A DNA stretch of 64,000 nt, taken from Nitrosomonas sp. (GTDB lineage Bacteria; Pseudomonadota; Gammaproteobacteria; Burkholderiales; Nitrosomonadaceae). A program made the position numbers and the translations under genes. This document shows positions 39,618 through 49,432 of this stretch, piece after piece; the stretch's first letter is position 1; each line of letters starts with the position of its first letter. Below the pieces are notes generated by a model. That model saw only the letters and a program-made list of their open reading frames with translations, ran no database searches and had not been told where the DNA came from. The stretch is taken from contig JAGNZK010000002.1 in NCBI GenBank assembly GCA_017984435.1, positions 1 to 64,000 on the forward strand, read 5' to 3'.

Positions 39618-40814
39618 ATGAATCCAGACCTGAATCAACTGCAACCTTATCCGTTCCAAAAATTGCGGCAGCTGTTTGAGGGGGTGACGCGAAATGCGGC
39701 GTTAAGTCCGATCGAATTGCAAATTGGCGAGCCCAAGCATGCAACGCCTGATTTTATTCGCCAGGCGATGATGGATAACTTGATTGGCCTATCTACCTAT
39801 CCGACGACGTTGGGAACACAGCTGCTACGCAATAATATCGCCGCGTGGATAAAACGGCGTTTTAACCTGCCCGGTATTAATCCGGATACAGAAATCATTC
39901 CCGTCAACGGCAGCCGCGAGGCGTTGTTTTCGTTTGCGCAGACGGTGATTGATCGCAGTGCCGCTCAGCCGGTAGTGGTGTGTCCCAATCCGTTTTATCA
40001 GATTTACGAGGGTGCCGCGCTATTGGCGGGGGCGACGCCTTATTTTATTAACACGTTGCCGGATGATCATTTCAAACTGGATTTTTCACAACTGACCGAT
40101 GACACTTGGTCACGTACGCAGTTGATGTATGTGTGTTCGCCCAATAATCCCACAGGTAGCGTGATGAAACTGGCGGAATGGCGTGAATTGTTTGCGTTGT
40201 CGGATCGCTACGGTTTTGTGGTGGCTGCGGATGAATGTTATTCGGAAATTTATTTTGATGAGAAGAATCCGCCTTTGGGAGCGTTGGATGCTGCACAACA
40301 ACTGGGTCGTACGGGATTTCCTCGTTTGGTGGCATTCAATAGTTTATCGAAACGCTCCAATGTGCCGGGGCTGCGTTCCGGCTTTGCAGCTGGCGATGCC
40401 AAGTTATTGGAGAAATTCCTGTTGTACCGGACTTATCATGGCTCGGCGATGAATCCGGCTGCTCAGGCTGCCAGTGCTGCTGCCTGGAATGATGAAACGC
40501 ATGTGGTGGAGAACCGCCGTTTGTATGCACAGAAATTTTCTGACGCCATCGCGTTGCTGTTGCATGCGATGACAGTGCAAATGCCGGATGCAGGTTTTTA
40601 TTTGTGGCTTAAAACACCCATCAGTGATACCGAATTCACCAAACGGCTTTATCAAGATTATAATGTGACGGTGTTGCCGGGCAGTTATCTGGCGCGTGAT
40701 GCGCATGGTATGAATCCGGGAAAAGATTACGTGCGGATTGCATTGGTTGCATCACCGAAGGAGTGCATCGAAGCGATGAATAGAATTAAAAATTTGGTGA
40801 CTCGACTGAGTTGA
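39618..40814 (+). CDS. dapC: succinyldiaminopimelate transaminase
   Basis: PLP-dependent class I aminotransferase of the succinylase route to meso-diaminopimelate and lysine. The 398 residues begin [17 protein letters not shown], characteristic of the proteobacterial DapC group. The PLP lysine lies in [17 protein letters not shown] near residue 239, with SPNNPTGSV and [11 protein letters not shown] upstream. dapD follows after 22 bases, which supports this role over other aspartate aminotransferase-like activities. Confidence 0.93.
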   Translation: MNPDLNQLQPYPFQKLRQLFEGVTRNAALSPIELQIGEPKHATPDFIRQAMMDNLIGLSTYPTTLGTQLLRNNIAAWIKRRFNLPGINPDTEIIPVNGSREALFSFAQTVIDRSAAQPVVVCPNPFYQIYEGAALLAGATPYFINTLPDDHFKLDFSQLTDDTWSRTQLMYVCSPNNPTGSVMKLAEWRELFALSDRYGFVVAADECYSEIYFDEKNPPLGALDAAQQLGRTGFPRLVAFNSLSKRSNVPGLRSGFAAGDAKLLEKFLLYRTYHGSAMNPAAQAASAAAWNDETHVVENRRLYAQKFSDAIALLLHAMTVQMPDAGFYLWLKTPISDTEFTKRLYQDYNVTVLPGSYLARDAHGMNPGKDYVRIALVASPKECIEAMNRIKNLVTRLS

Positions 40815-40836
40815 ATTTAAATTATCAGGGAAAATT

Positions 40837-41658
40837 ATGAATGAATTGAAAACCATTATTGAAGAAGCGTTTGATCGCCGTGCAGACATTACACCGCGCA
40901 ATGTCGATGCCAGTTTGAAAGAATCGATTGCGCAAGTACTCAATATGCTCGATGGCGGCAAGCTGCGTGTGGCCGAGAAAATCAATGATGAATGGGTGAC
41001 GCATCAATGGATCAAGAAAGCGGTGCTGCTGTCATTTCGTATTGAGGACAATAGCTTTATCAAGGGTGGTTTTTCCAATTATTTCGACAAAGTACCGTCA
41101 AAATTCGCGGATTACAGTTCCAGGGATTTTCGTGATGGTGGTTTTCGTGTCGTGCCACCAGCTGCCGTGCGCAAAGGCTCATTTATCGCCAGCAATGTGG
41201 TATTGATGCCGTCGTATGTCAATATCGGCGCATATGTGGATGAAGGTACCATGGTAGATACCTGGGCAACGGTTGGATCGTGTGCGCAAATCGGCAAGAA
41301 TGTGCATTTATCGGGCGGTGTCGGCATCGGTGGTGTGCTGGAGCCGGTGCAGGCGAATCCGACAATTATTGAGGATAACTGTTTTATCGGTGCGCGCTCA
41401 GAAGTCGTGGAAGGCGTGATTGTCGGTGAGAATTCAGTGATTTCCATGGGTGTGTACATTGGCCAGAGCACGAAAATTTATAACCGTGAAACCGGAGAGG
41501 TCAGTTATGGCCGTATTCCACCGGGATCGGTTGTGGTGTCAGGTAATTTGCCGGCTGAAAATGGAAAATACAGTTTGTATTGTGCTGTGATTGTTAAACA
41601 GGTGGATGCCAAGACTCGTTCAAAAACAGGTATTAATGAATTATTGCGCGGTATCTGA
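40837..41658 (+). CDS. dapD: tetrahydrodipicolinate N-succinyltransferase
   Basis: Transfers succinyl from succinyl-CoA to tetrahydrodipicolinate, the step before DapC. The 273-residue length is standard. The helical N-terminal domain (1-100) is followed by a left-handed beta-helix of hexapeptide repeats ([56 protein letters not shown]). Expressed with dapC and followed by a strong terminator. Confidence 0.97.
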   Translation: MNELKTIIEEAFDRRADITPRNVDASLKESIAQVLNMLDGGKLRVAEKINDEWVTHQWIKKAVLLSFRIEDNSFIKGGFSNYFDKVPSKFADYSSRDFRDGGFRVVPPAAVRKGSFIASNVVLMPSYVNIGAYVDEGTMVDTWATVGSCAQIGKNVHLSGGVGIGGVLEPVQANPTIIEDNCFIGARSEVVEGVIVGENSVISMGVYIGQSTKIYNRETGEVSYGRIPPGSVVVSGNLPAENGKYSLYCAVIVKQVDAKTRSKTGINELLRGI

Positions 41659-41675
41659 TCAGATTGTGTTGCGAT

Positions 41676-41712
41676 AAAACAAAAAATCCCCGGAATGGGG
41701 ATTTTTTGTTTT
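41676..41712. terminator. bidirectional intrinsic terminator after dapD
   Basis: AAAACAAAAAATCCCC (from 41676), loop GGAAT, and the complement GGGGATTTTTTGTTTT make a 16-bp stem with T runs on either strand. It separates dapD from the converging BON lipoprotein gene. Confidence 0.93.
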
Positions 41713-41729
41713 GGGATCATGATTGCTGA

Positions 41730-42065
41730 TTAGTTTTTAACAATCTGATTGTCAACTTTCTTCACCCCGTCCACGATCCATGTGTGCATATTGATGCGGG
41801 TAAGCTGATCCTCATTATTTACCGCGCCACTCAGCACGACATTGCCGTCGGTGACTTTGATATCAATTTTGGCGCCTTGTAACACGGGATCTGATTGCAC
41901 CGCAGCGGTGATGCGCGCAAAAATGGTCGAATCATCGTAGACCGGTGCAGATGGGGGAGGAACCCAGGATTTGTGTGTTCTCTCGGCATAATTCTCGCAG
42001 CCGTTCAGTATGAACACGATCATCAGCAGTGCAGCTAAAGTAAATAATTTATAATAAATTTGCAT
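41730..42065 (-). CDS. BON-domain lipoprotein
   Basis: A 111-residue lipoprotein: signal peptide with the lipobox ILNGC (Cys23), a Pro-rich linker and one BON domain (about 48-111; ITAAVQSDPVLQGAKIDIKV, GNVVLSGAVNNEDQ, VDGVKKVDNQIV). BON domains bind membranes or membrane lipids; OsmY and DolP are known members with two domains. A stress or envelope role is likely but not shown. It converges with dapD. Confidence 0.88.
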   Translation of the reverse strand: MQIYYKLFTLAALLMIVFILNGCENYAERTHKSWVPPPSAPVYDDSTIFARITAAVQSDPVLQGAKIDIKVTDGNVVLSGAVNNEDQLTRINMHTWIVDGVKKVDNQIVKN

Positions 42066-42213
42066 GGTGTTTCTTTCCTATCAATGTTTTTCTAATTGAA
42101 CCAATCATTGCAACATCAATACTTGCTATGTGATTGCATATGTCGGCCCTGGTTGTTGTCTTGTGAGGTGTTTTGAATCATAACCCTACTGATAGGACAT
42201 AGACAAGTCAGAT

Positions 42214-43167
42214 TCAAAACATAGTTTTTTGTAAAAAGCATTGCACTTGAGTGGTTAAGTCGTTGGTCAAGCAATCAAATTCTTGCATGCTGTCAGTTTT
42301 CATACTGCGTAACCAGGTCAGTTGCCGCTTGGCCAATTGACGCGTGGCGGCAATTCCCATGTCGTGTAATTCGGTGAAATTGATTTGATTATCCAGGTAA
42401 AGGCAGGCCTGACGGTAACCGACGCAGCGCATGGACGCTGATTCGGCATTGAGGAGGGGAAATTGCTGACGAATGGTTTGCACTTCAGCGATTAATCCGC
42501 AATTCAGCATGGATTCAAAGCGTTCTGCAATGCGTAGGTGCAATTGACTGCGTTCGCTGGGAATGAGCGCGATGTTTATTTTGCGGAAAGGAAAATCTAT
42601 TTGCCGAGGAGCTTTCAGGATCTCGGACATCGGTTGCTGTGTCAGGTAACACACTTCCAAGGCCCGCTGAATGCGCTGGCTGTCCGTTGGTTTGATGCGT
42701 GTTGCAGCTTCCTGATCCAATGCTGCGAGTTTCTGGTGCATGGCGGGCCAGCCAAGTTCTTTCGCTGTATTTTCAAGCATCAGGCGCAGATCCGGATCCG
42801 CTGAAGGCAGTGGCGATAAACCGTCCTGTAATGCTCGAAAGTAAAGCATGGTGCCACCGACCAATAATGGAATTTTATTGCGCTGAGTAATTTCCTGCAT
42901 AACAGTCAGTGCATCACTGCGAAATTGCGCAGCTGAGTAGTGCTGGTCTGGATCGATAAGATTAATCAGGTGGTGAGGAGTTCGGGATAGCGTTGCCGGA
43001 TCGGGTTTTGCCGTTCCGATATCCATATGGCGGTAAACTTGAGCAGAATCAACACTGATAATTTCAACCGGGAAATTTTCTGCAATATCCAGAGCGACCC
43101 GGCTTTTGCCACTGGCAGTGGGGCCCATGAAGAAAATAGCAGGGGGAGAAGGTGTTAAATGCTGCAT
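42214..43167 (-). CDS. miaA: tRNA dimethylallyltransferase
   Basis: Adds a dimethylallyl group to A37 of tRNAs reading UNN codons. The 317 residues include the P-loop GPTASGKSRVALDIA near residue 15, SVDSAQVYRHMDIGTAKP, the HHLINLIDP motif, LVGGTMLYFRALQDGL and the C-terminal TRQLAKRQLTWLR, all conserved in MiaA. Monocistronic in this window; mutL and hfq, frequent neighbours elsewhere, are absent. Confidence 0.96.
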   Translation of the reverse strand: MQHLTPSPPAIFFMGPTASGKSRVALDIAENFPVEIISVDSAQVYRHMDIGTAKPDPATLSRTPHHLINLIDPDQHYSAAQFRSDALTVMQEITQRNKIPLLVGGTMLYFRALQDGLSPLPSADPDLRLMLENTAKELGWPAMHQKLAALDQEAATRIKPTDSQRIQRALEVCYLTQQPMSEILKAPRQIDFPFRKINIALIPSERSQLHLRIAERFESMLNCGLIAEVQTIRQQFPLLNAESASMRCVGYRQACLYLDNQINFTELHDMGIAATRQLAKRQLTWLRSMKTDSMQEFDCLTNDLTTQVQCFLQKTMF

Positions 43168-43331
43168 GTTGAATAGTGAATGATGAATGAACGTTGTGAA
43201 GCACAGTAGAATACTAATAATAACTCAGTCGGTACGAAGCATTGCACGGGTTTGATAATGAGATAGTCATTGGACAATCAGTAAAACTCGGCTAAAATTC
43301 GACTCATTCAACTTTTTGTGGGAATAAACCA

Positions 43332-43520
43332 TTGAATATCTTTGCAGGCGTATTATTTCTAATCATATTATATAGTTTAGGTTCGGCGCTGTATTACATG
43401 TACAAAGATAAAGGCCAATCGACCCGCATGGTCAGGTCTTTGAGTATCCGTATCGGTTTGTCGCTTTTTCTGTTTATTGTCATGATGATATCATATCGCT
43501 TGGATATGACGTCCAGCTAA
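43332..43520 (+). CDS. DUF2909 twin-transmembrane protein
   Basis: A 62-residue protein with two transmembrane helices (about 3-23 and 42-58) around a basic loop (DKGQSTRMVRSLSIRIG). It matches the DUF2909 pattern, whose members are often found beside cytochrome oxidase genes. No oxidase genes are near here. The start is a TTG with a GGGA ribosome-binding site. Confidence 0.8.
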   Translation: MNIFAGVLFLIILYSLGSALYYMYKDKGQSTRMVRSLSIRIGLSLFLFIVMMISYRLDMTSS

Positions 43521-43571
43521 CCTGTTGATTGTTGTCAAAGCGTGTTGACGTATGCAGTGTAATCAGCGCTT

Positions 43572-44792
43572 TTGAAAAGAATAGCCAAAGATGTCGCCAT
43601 CATTGGGGCCGGTGCTGCGGGGATGATGTGCGCGATTGAAGCCGGTAAACGGGGACGTCGTGTATTGCTGATCGACCATGCTCGTAAGCTGGCGGAGAAG
43701 ATCCGTATCTCCGGCGGCGGTCGCTGTAACTTTACCAATCGTTATGCCAAGGCGGAAAACTTTCTTTCCAGCAATCCTCACTTTTGTCGTTCTGCACTCG
43801 CTCGTTTTACGCCACAGGATTTTATTGCACTGATTGAGAAGCATTGCATTCGCTATCATGAGAAAAAATCGGGGCAATTGTTTTGCGATGACAGTTCACA
43901 ACAAATCATTGATATGTTGCAACAGGAATGTGCAATCGCTGGCGTGGATTGGCAAATACCTTCCCAGATAAAACAAGTTGAATATCCAGCAACAGATCCG
44001 GAAACACAACATGGCGGCGGGAAATTCATTGTGACGACGGAGCGCAATTGCATAACAGCAAGTTCGTTGGTGATTGCCACGGGCGGCTTGTCGATTCCCC
44101 AGATTGGTGCGAGTGCATTGGGTTATCAAATTGCCAATCAGTTTGGTATGCGTGTGACGCCTTTACGTCCGGGGTTGGTGGGTTTAACGTTTGCTGCCGA
44201 GGATTTTACGGGTTTCAAAGATATCTCAGGCATAGCGCTGGATGCCGAGGTCAGTTGTAACGGTATTTCATTCCGTGAAAATATACTATTTACGCACCGT
44301 GGCTTAAGTGGCCCCGCCATTTTACAGATTTCATCTTACTGGCAACCGGGCGAATCGCTTTATATCAATTTGCTGCCACAGCAGGATGCGCAGCAGATTT
44401 TTTTAACGCAGCGGCAAAGTGCGATGATGTTGCCCAATTTACTGACACACTATTTACCTAAGCGTTTTGTACAAGCCTGGTGCTCGGTTATGTTTGCTCA
44501 ACTGTCCATCACCGCAAAACCGATGAGTCTATATCGTGATAGTGAATTACGCCAAATTGCAGATACGCTCCATAATTGGCAAATTGTCCCGAGTGGAACG
44601 GTCGGTTATAAAAAGGCGGAAGTGACGCTGGGTGGGATTGATACGCATGAATTGTCGTCCAAGACAATGGAATCCAAACGCGTGCCGGGATTGTATTTTA
44701 TTGGGGAAGTGGTTGATGTCACCGGTCATTTGGGCGGGTTTAATTTTCAGTGGGCTTGGTCATCGGGGTATGCAGCAGGGCTGGTGGTTTAG
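43572..44792 (+). CDS. HI0933/BaiN-family FAD-dependent oxidoreductase
   Basis: A 406-residue flavoprotein. The FAD-binding Rossmann motif IIGAGAAGMMCAIEAGKRG lies at about 10-28, followed by the family signature KIRISGGGRCNFTN. The C-terminal block has GTVGYKKAEVTLGGID, then YFIGEVVDVTGHLGGFN and the terminal WAWSSGYAAG. Members reduce various substrates and the physiological role is unclear. Start is TTG; no ATG is better placed. It is 51 bases downstream of the DUF2909 gene. Confidence 0.9.
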   Translation: MKRIAKDVAIIGAGAAGMMCAIEAGKRGRRVLLIDHARKLAEKIRISGGGRCNFTNRYAKAENFLSSNPHFCRSALARFTPQDFIALIEKHCIRYHEKKSGQLFCDDSSQQIIDMLQQECAIAGVDWQIPSQIKQVEYPATDPETQHGGGKFIVTTERNCITASSLVIATGGLSIPQIGASALGYQIANQFGMRVTPLRPGLVGLTFAAEDFTGFKDISGIALDAEVSCNGISFRENILFTHRGLSGPAILQISSYWQPGESLYINLLPQQDAQQIFLTQRQSAMMLPNLLTHYLPKRFVQAWCSVMFAQLSITAKPMSLYRDSELRQIADTLHNWQIVPSGTVGYKKAEVTLGGIDTHELSSKTMESKRVPGLYFIGEVVDVTGHLGGFNFQWAWSSGYAAGLVV

Positions 44793-44892
44793 ATGTATAA
44801 AGCGCTTGCAAAACCGGAATAAGTCAATAATTCTGTAGTAATATTAATTTGAATATTGCGTTAAGAACAATAAATTTTCTAATATAACTTGT

Positions 44893-45303
44893 ATGGGCCT
44901 TACGATGCTTTGTCCAAAATGTGGAACGGAAAATACAGATCAGGCGGAATCTTGCAGTCATTGTCACGAGAGTTTGTTAAATAAACGAAAAGCCAATGCT
45001 GATATGAATCAGCACAAAAACAATGAGCAAATCGACCAACGAGAAACTAAAACACCGGATGTTTTGAAAATAACCGAGAAAAAAACAGATCATGCGACTG
45101 CTGATGAGAAGCCGGTGGTTTCGATGGCACTGAATATTGCGATTATTCTTGGTACGATCATTTTTCCTGTCGTAGGCGTAGCAATGGGCTACACCTATCT
45201 TAAGAAAGACCATCCGGATGCGAAAAAAGCTGGGAGGAACTGGTTGATACTCGGATTTGTGATGATTCTGGTGAATATTCTATTAGTAAATTCTATAAAA
45301 TGA
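44893..45303 (+). CDS. zinc-ribbon membrane protein
   Basis: A 136-residue protein with an N-terminal zinc ribbon (CPKCGTENTDQAESCSHC, residues ~6-23), a Lys/Gln/Asp-rich linker, and two hydrophobic segments at about 75-97 and 115-133. The start may be the ATG at 44893 or at 44905. Zinc-ribbon plus DUF4190-like two-helix proteins are common and uncharacterised; no function can be given. Confidence 0.75.
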   Translation: MGLTMLCPKCGTENTDQAESCSHCHESLLNKRKANADMNQHKNNEQIDQRETKTPDVLKITEKKTDHATADEKPVVSMALNIAIILGTIIFPVVGVAMGYTYLKKDHPDAKKAGRNWLILGFVMILVNILLVNSIK

Positions 45304-45386
45304 CCTAGCGTAAGAATGTAACAGAATAGCTCAGGAAGTTATCGAAATTGGTTAGGGGCCAGATTTTACTGAATACTCTGCTCAAT

Positions 45387-45935
45387 CTAAAACATCGGTT
45401 TATTGATCGTTACATTAAAGCGTTGTATACCGGCAATAATTTCTGATTTTGCGGATTCAACCCCGTCCCAGCCTTGAATTTTGACCCATTTTCCTTCTTC
45501 CAGATCTTTATAATGGGCGAAAAAATGGGCAATTTGAGAGCGAATCAGTTGCGGTAGATCTTCGCTGGATTCAATGTCCTGATAAAGATTACATAATTTG
45601 TTAATGGGCACCGCCAGCAATTTCGCATCTTCTCCGGCTTCGTCAGTCATTCTGAGCATACCCAGAGGCCGGCAGCGCACAACAACGCCGGTGATCAACG
45701 GCACTGGCGATATCACCAAAACATCCACAGGATCGCCATCGTCCGATAAGGTATGGGGAATATAGCCATAATTACAGGGATAATGCATACACGTTGACAT
45801 AAAGCGATCCACAAACATCGCGCCTGTTTCTTTATCCACTTCGTATTTGATAGGATCCGCATTCATTGGAATTTCAATGATGACATTAAAGTCATTCGGA
45901 ATATCAGCGCCGGAACCAACACGATCAAGATTCAT
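45387..45935 (-). CDS. ppa: inorganic pyrophosphatase
   Basis: Hydrolyses pyrophosphate, pulling biosynthetic reactions forward. The 182-residue family I enzyme has [37 protein letters not shown] with the metal-binding Asp residues, and EDAKLLAVP. The frame is open to a TTG at 45947, but the ATG at 45935 follows GGAGGAAG and is chosen. Confidence 0.96.
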   Translation of the reverse strand: MNLDRVGSGADIPNDFNVIIEIPMNADPIKYEVDKETGAMFVDRFMSTCMHYPCNYGYIPHTLSDDGDPVDVLVISPVPLITGVVVRCRPLGMLRMTDEAGEDAKLLAVPINKLCNLYQDIESSEDLPQLIRSQIAHFFAHYKDLEEGKWVKIQGWDGVESAKSEIIAGIQRFNVTINKPMF

Positions 45936-46077
45936 TTCTTCCTCCAACTGAAAATAGAAATGACAGTATAGCGATAAGATCCACTGCTGTAGATTTTTAT
46001 CTTCAGCTATTTTTGATGTTTTATCTGCCTTGACAAAGCTTAGTAAGTGATTTAGCCATTCTGGAAGCGATACTCAA

Positions 46078-49000
46078 TTAAGATGCGGAAAATGCAAAAT
46101 ACTCAAATAAGGAAACGCCTGCAATACTACTAAATGGGATAAGCCAGGATAATACAATGGGGTGATGCGATAGTGGTTGGAATACACCATCTTTGAGATC
46201 TTTTATGTCGTTAATGAGTGATTTTATCTGGACTGATCTTTCTGAATCGTTAGTCCGAATTTGATTTCCAGTTAATGATTGATCCAGTTTGTCCAGAATA
46301 TGTTTTCTTGCATCTTCTGATGATTTTCTTAATCGAATCGCACTACCTAGTGTTATGAGTGCAGTAAAGATAAAAATAAAAAGAAGTAAAGGTGAAATTT
46401 GCCAATTATCAAAGAAATAACTGCGTGACAATATCAATAGAAACAGAATAATGAAGGGGTAATAAATGAAATTATTAATCGCGTTGGCTTGCTGATGGAT
46501 AAAATCCATCAGGATCTTATTTCTAACGGCATCTGTCGGTAATCCATATTTCTTATAAGCATTTATTGTTTTAGGAGGCCAATCGATATTGCAGGATGTC
46601 AGTTCTTTTATAAAGCGACTGGTTAAACGTGTGATCTCTGCAATGACTAGAGTCAATATTAAGTAGGTTGCAACAGCAAGAAAAAGAAAAAAGGTACTCA
46701 TGTAATAGCTGGTTACACCTCGGAATGGCGCTTCCGGAATACTAAAACCGGCTAGGATGAGAGGAATCACAAAAATACTAAAAAGACCGAGCATGCAGCC
46801 TACTTTTTTTCCACAATGGTTAAATCTTCTTAATTCCAGATATTCAGACCATATATCAGTAATTAATCTGTTCTTATTTGAGGTTGTTTTCCATTCATCG
46901 ACTAATAATTGTGAACATAACCCTCTGTTTTCTTCTTGTTCTTTGACAACTTTTCTTAATTTATATTTTCTCGCAATGTCTAGATAATTCTTTCTCAGTT
47001 GTTTTATAACACTGCAAAAAAAGCAGATTGCCAGCGTAATCGCTACAAATCGTATGCCGTTAGCTGGCCAGATACTTGTGCCATTAGTGAATGATAAAGA
47101 TTCTGATCCATGATCATCTAATGCTGGTATAGCTTGATAAAAAAATATCAAACCAATAGCGCCGATACATACACGGACAATAATTGGTCTTAAATTTTTT
47201 GGTAACAGACAGTATAATAAAAGCGTCAGTGTAAGGATAGATAATACAAAGTATATGAATTCTAATATATTTCCTAATATTTCCTCTTCATTAGGGAACT
47301 TGCTTGCTGAAGCATTTTCCGGTTCTGGATGTATTTTATTTCCCAGGGTATGACTCAAATCAACTGCTCCATAATTACCAATTTCAAACAACCTCGGTTT
47401 GTCCAGAGAATGTTTAATGATTGCTTCCAAAGAGTCTTTTGAAGATTGGTTTCCAGGATGAAATTTTTGCAATGCTAATAAAGTGGTCAGATATAAGGCA
47501 GTTTGGTAACTGTCGCGAAAAGGTGGTGTGTTTCTTTGTAATTCGTGATGTAGTTGCAAACCGTACGAAGAAGCTACAATTAAATTACGGGTTGATTTGA
47601 TTTCAGTAGGATGAAATAGCCTGGCATCGAGATCGGTGGTGAAAAATAGCGCGTTTGGAAATTTATCACGTAAGGCCTGTAAGATTAATAACTTGTCATA
47701 AGCATCACTGCCAGTAATGCCGATCGCTTTAATACCGCCTTCTTTGGCTTTAATTCTGTCCAAATGTTTTATTTGTTCTGCCAGACGAAGTAGATAATCC
47801 AGTTGGCTGGTTCCGGTCGGACGTTCTGCTTGTTCTCTTGCTTCCTTGTTATCCAGTTTATTGGTTTGAGATTCTTTGTTCTTATTATCTTGATTGGTTG
47901 AGGTACGCTGACTGGTTATACCGTCCAGTCCTCGCAGATAATGAAATCCATGCACATGGGTTTCAGAAATCTTTGCATTTTCTGAAGAGGAGAATTCATC
48001 AATTTTTTTTAATATGGATTCTGTCAGCATCTGAGAATAGAAAGTATCCAGTTCACCAATCAATACAATATGATGTGGCTGGTTACCTGCTGTCAATTTA
48101 AGCCCCTTGAGACCAGAGCACATTCCCTTAATTGTTTCAACGGATTTAATCTGATAGGGAGTTATGCCACGCAATGCCAGTTCACAAAGCAAGGTATTAG
48201 CTAAGTTACTGTGCGTACCAGTAGTTCTGATTATTTTATTTTGTAGCCATTCGTTCGATTTCGATTCCCGGTCAACCTTGGTATTGTTTAGTTGATCATT
48301 ATCTGCGGTTACAAAGGGAGAAAAAATGTGACTATTTTCAAGGTATTTATCTGATTCCTCTTTCTGGCCATATAATTTTCTTAATGTCTGCGAATTATAT
48401 GGACCAACAATATCGAATTTGATCCCTGATGTATTAATGAATTGAATCTGTTTTCTAAATTGATGGAGCGTTTCCAGAATATTCGCGCTAAGCGCAAATT
48501 TATCATTATTCAACCACAATACTAGAATCTTATTTTCGTCCTTTGGAATAGATACTTGGGTAGTTGGGATTGGTTCAAAGAATTCATACGGAACATATTC
48601 TGGGAAATCACAGAAATAGTTTTTTTCCTTGTTTTCGGCTTCAAGTGTTTTTTTGCAAGTATCCTTAAAGTTAATAAATTTGATATGTTCCGAATCTTCA
48701 GGTACATAATTTCCAGCATATAATCCTGATATCAGCGCATACCGATTGCGCAATCGCCATTCATGATCTTCGGCATAAGGTCCGCCGGGTAGCATAACTG
48801 CAAGAATATGAAGTGACTCATTGATTCTTATCTCTTCCTTGATTCGACAACGCAATTTCTCGATTGAATGAATAATCGGTCTATTACATTCATCCGGAGC
48901 TGATTCTTCCATTTTTTGAGTGACTGTGCCAGAAACTGTAAAAGAAGATTTTTCTCCTTCACTTTGAGATACAGTGCCGGAAACGGATAAAGACGATTTA

Positions 49001-49236
49001 TTACTTTCATTTTCTGAAGGAAATTGCTTGCGGTGTTGTTCTACCGCCTCAAATGGATCCTGCCATAGCCGTGAACGAACATCTTCAGTGCTCATTCTTT
49101 CTGTATTGATCATGAGAGGGCGTGTCGGCTTGAGGATTGTCTCCTGCGCAGCAAAAAGGCTTACCAGCAGTGCAATGATTGCAATCGTAGGTACTGCCGG
49201 GGAAGATTGATTATCCGATTTGTTTTTTTCACTCAT
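46078..49236 (-). CDS. large uncharacterised membrane protein with periplasmic binding-protein-like region
   Basis: 1052 residues from the ATG at 49236; no family name is known to me. A signal-anchor helix (about 13-31) is followed by a large, probably periplasmic region (about 32-640) with a duplicated SVSGTVxQ element near residues 82-107 and alternating strand-helix blocks (ILVLWLNNDKFAL, HIVLIGELDTFYSQM, AIGITGSDAYDKLLIL, NALFFTTDLDARLF) reminiscent of type 1 periplasmic-binding folds. About eight C-terminal helices with two cytoplasmic loops complete it. Two 60-base lines counted by eye are each 35% G+C, well below its neighbours, suggesting transfer. It stands alone between ppa and hslO. 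Confidence 0.8.
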   Translation of the reverse strand: MSEKNKSDNQSSPAVPTIAIIALLVSLFAAQETILKPTRPLMINTERMSTEDVRSRLWQDPFEAVEQHRKQFPSENESNKSSLSVSGTVSQSEGEKSSFTVSGTVTQKMEESAPDECNRPIIHSIEKLRCRIKEEIRINESLHILAVMLPGGPYAEDHEWRLRNRYALISGLYAGNYVPEDSEHIKFINFKDTCKKTLEAENKEKNYFCDFPEYVPYEFFEPIPTTQVSIPKDENKILVLWLNNDKFALSANILETLHQFRKQIQFINTSGIKFDIVGPYNSQTLRKLYGQKEESDKYLENSHIFSPFVTADNDQLNNTKVDRESKSNEWLQNKIIRTTGTHSNLANTLLCELALRGITPYQIKSVETIKGMCSGLKGLKLTAGNQPHHIVLIGELDTFYSQMLTESILKKIDEFSSSENAKISETHVHGFHYLRGLDGITSQRTSTNQDNKNKESQTNKLDNKEAREQAERPTGTSQLDYLLRLAEQIKHLDRIKAKEGGIKAIGITGSDAYDKLLILQALRDKFPNALFFTTDLDARLFHPTEIKSTRNLIVASSYGLQLHHELQRNTPPFRDSYQTALYLTTLLALQKFHPGNQSSKDSLEAIIKHSLDKPRLFEIGNYGAVDLSHTLGNKIHPEPENASASKFPNEEEILGNILEFIYFVLSILTLTLLLYCLLPKNLRPIIVRVCIGAIGLIFFYQAIPALDDHGSESLSFTNGTSIWPANGIRFVAITLAICFFCSVIKQLRKNYLDIARKYKLRKVVKEQEENRGLCSQLLVDEWKTTSNKNRLITDIWSEYLELRRFNHCGKKVGCMLGLFSIFVIPLILAGFSIPEAPFRGVTSYYMSTFFLFLAVATYLILTLVIAEITRLTSRFIKELTSCNIDWPPKTINAYKKYGLPTDAVRNKILMDFIHQQANAINNFIYYPFIILFLLILSRSYFFDNWQISPLLLFIFIFTALITLGSAIRLRKSSEDARKHILDKLDQSLTGNQIRTNDSERSVQIKSLINDIKDLKDGVFQPLSHHPIVLSWLIPFSSIAGVSLFEYFAFSAS

Positions 49237-49432
49237 GGTACGCAATCATAAAATGATTCTTAATCTCTTCCGGGTTTAATTCCTCGCTGCTTGCGGCGGG
49301 GTGCTTTATTTAGATACTACTTCCACTTATGGCCATTCTTACAGATGTTTGGATTGTCATTTGTGATATTACTCACGCAGTCATCAAAATGTTTACAAGC
49401 AGAAGAACCGAACAATCGGGCGGTTCAATCAC

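Noticed and set aside
49281-49306. G+C-rich imperfect inverted repeat between hslO and the large membrane-protein gene
   Set aside because: Stem has wobble pairs, almost no loop and no T run; it is not a reliable terminator.
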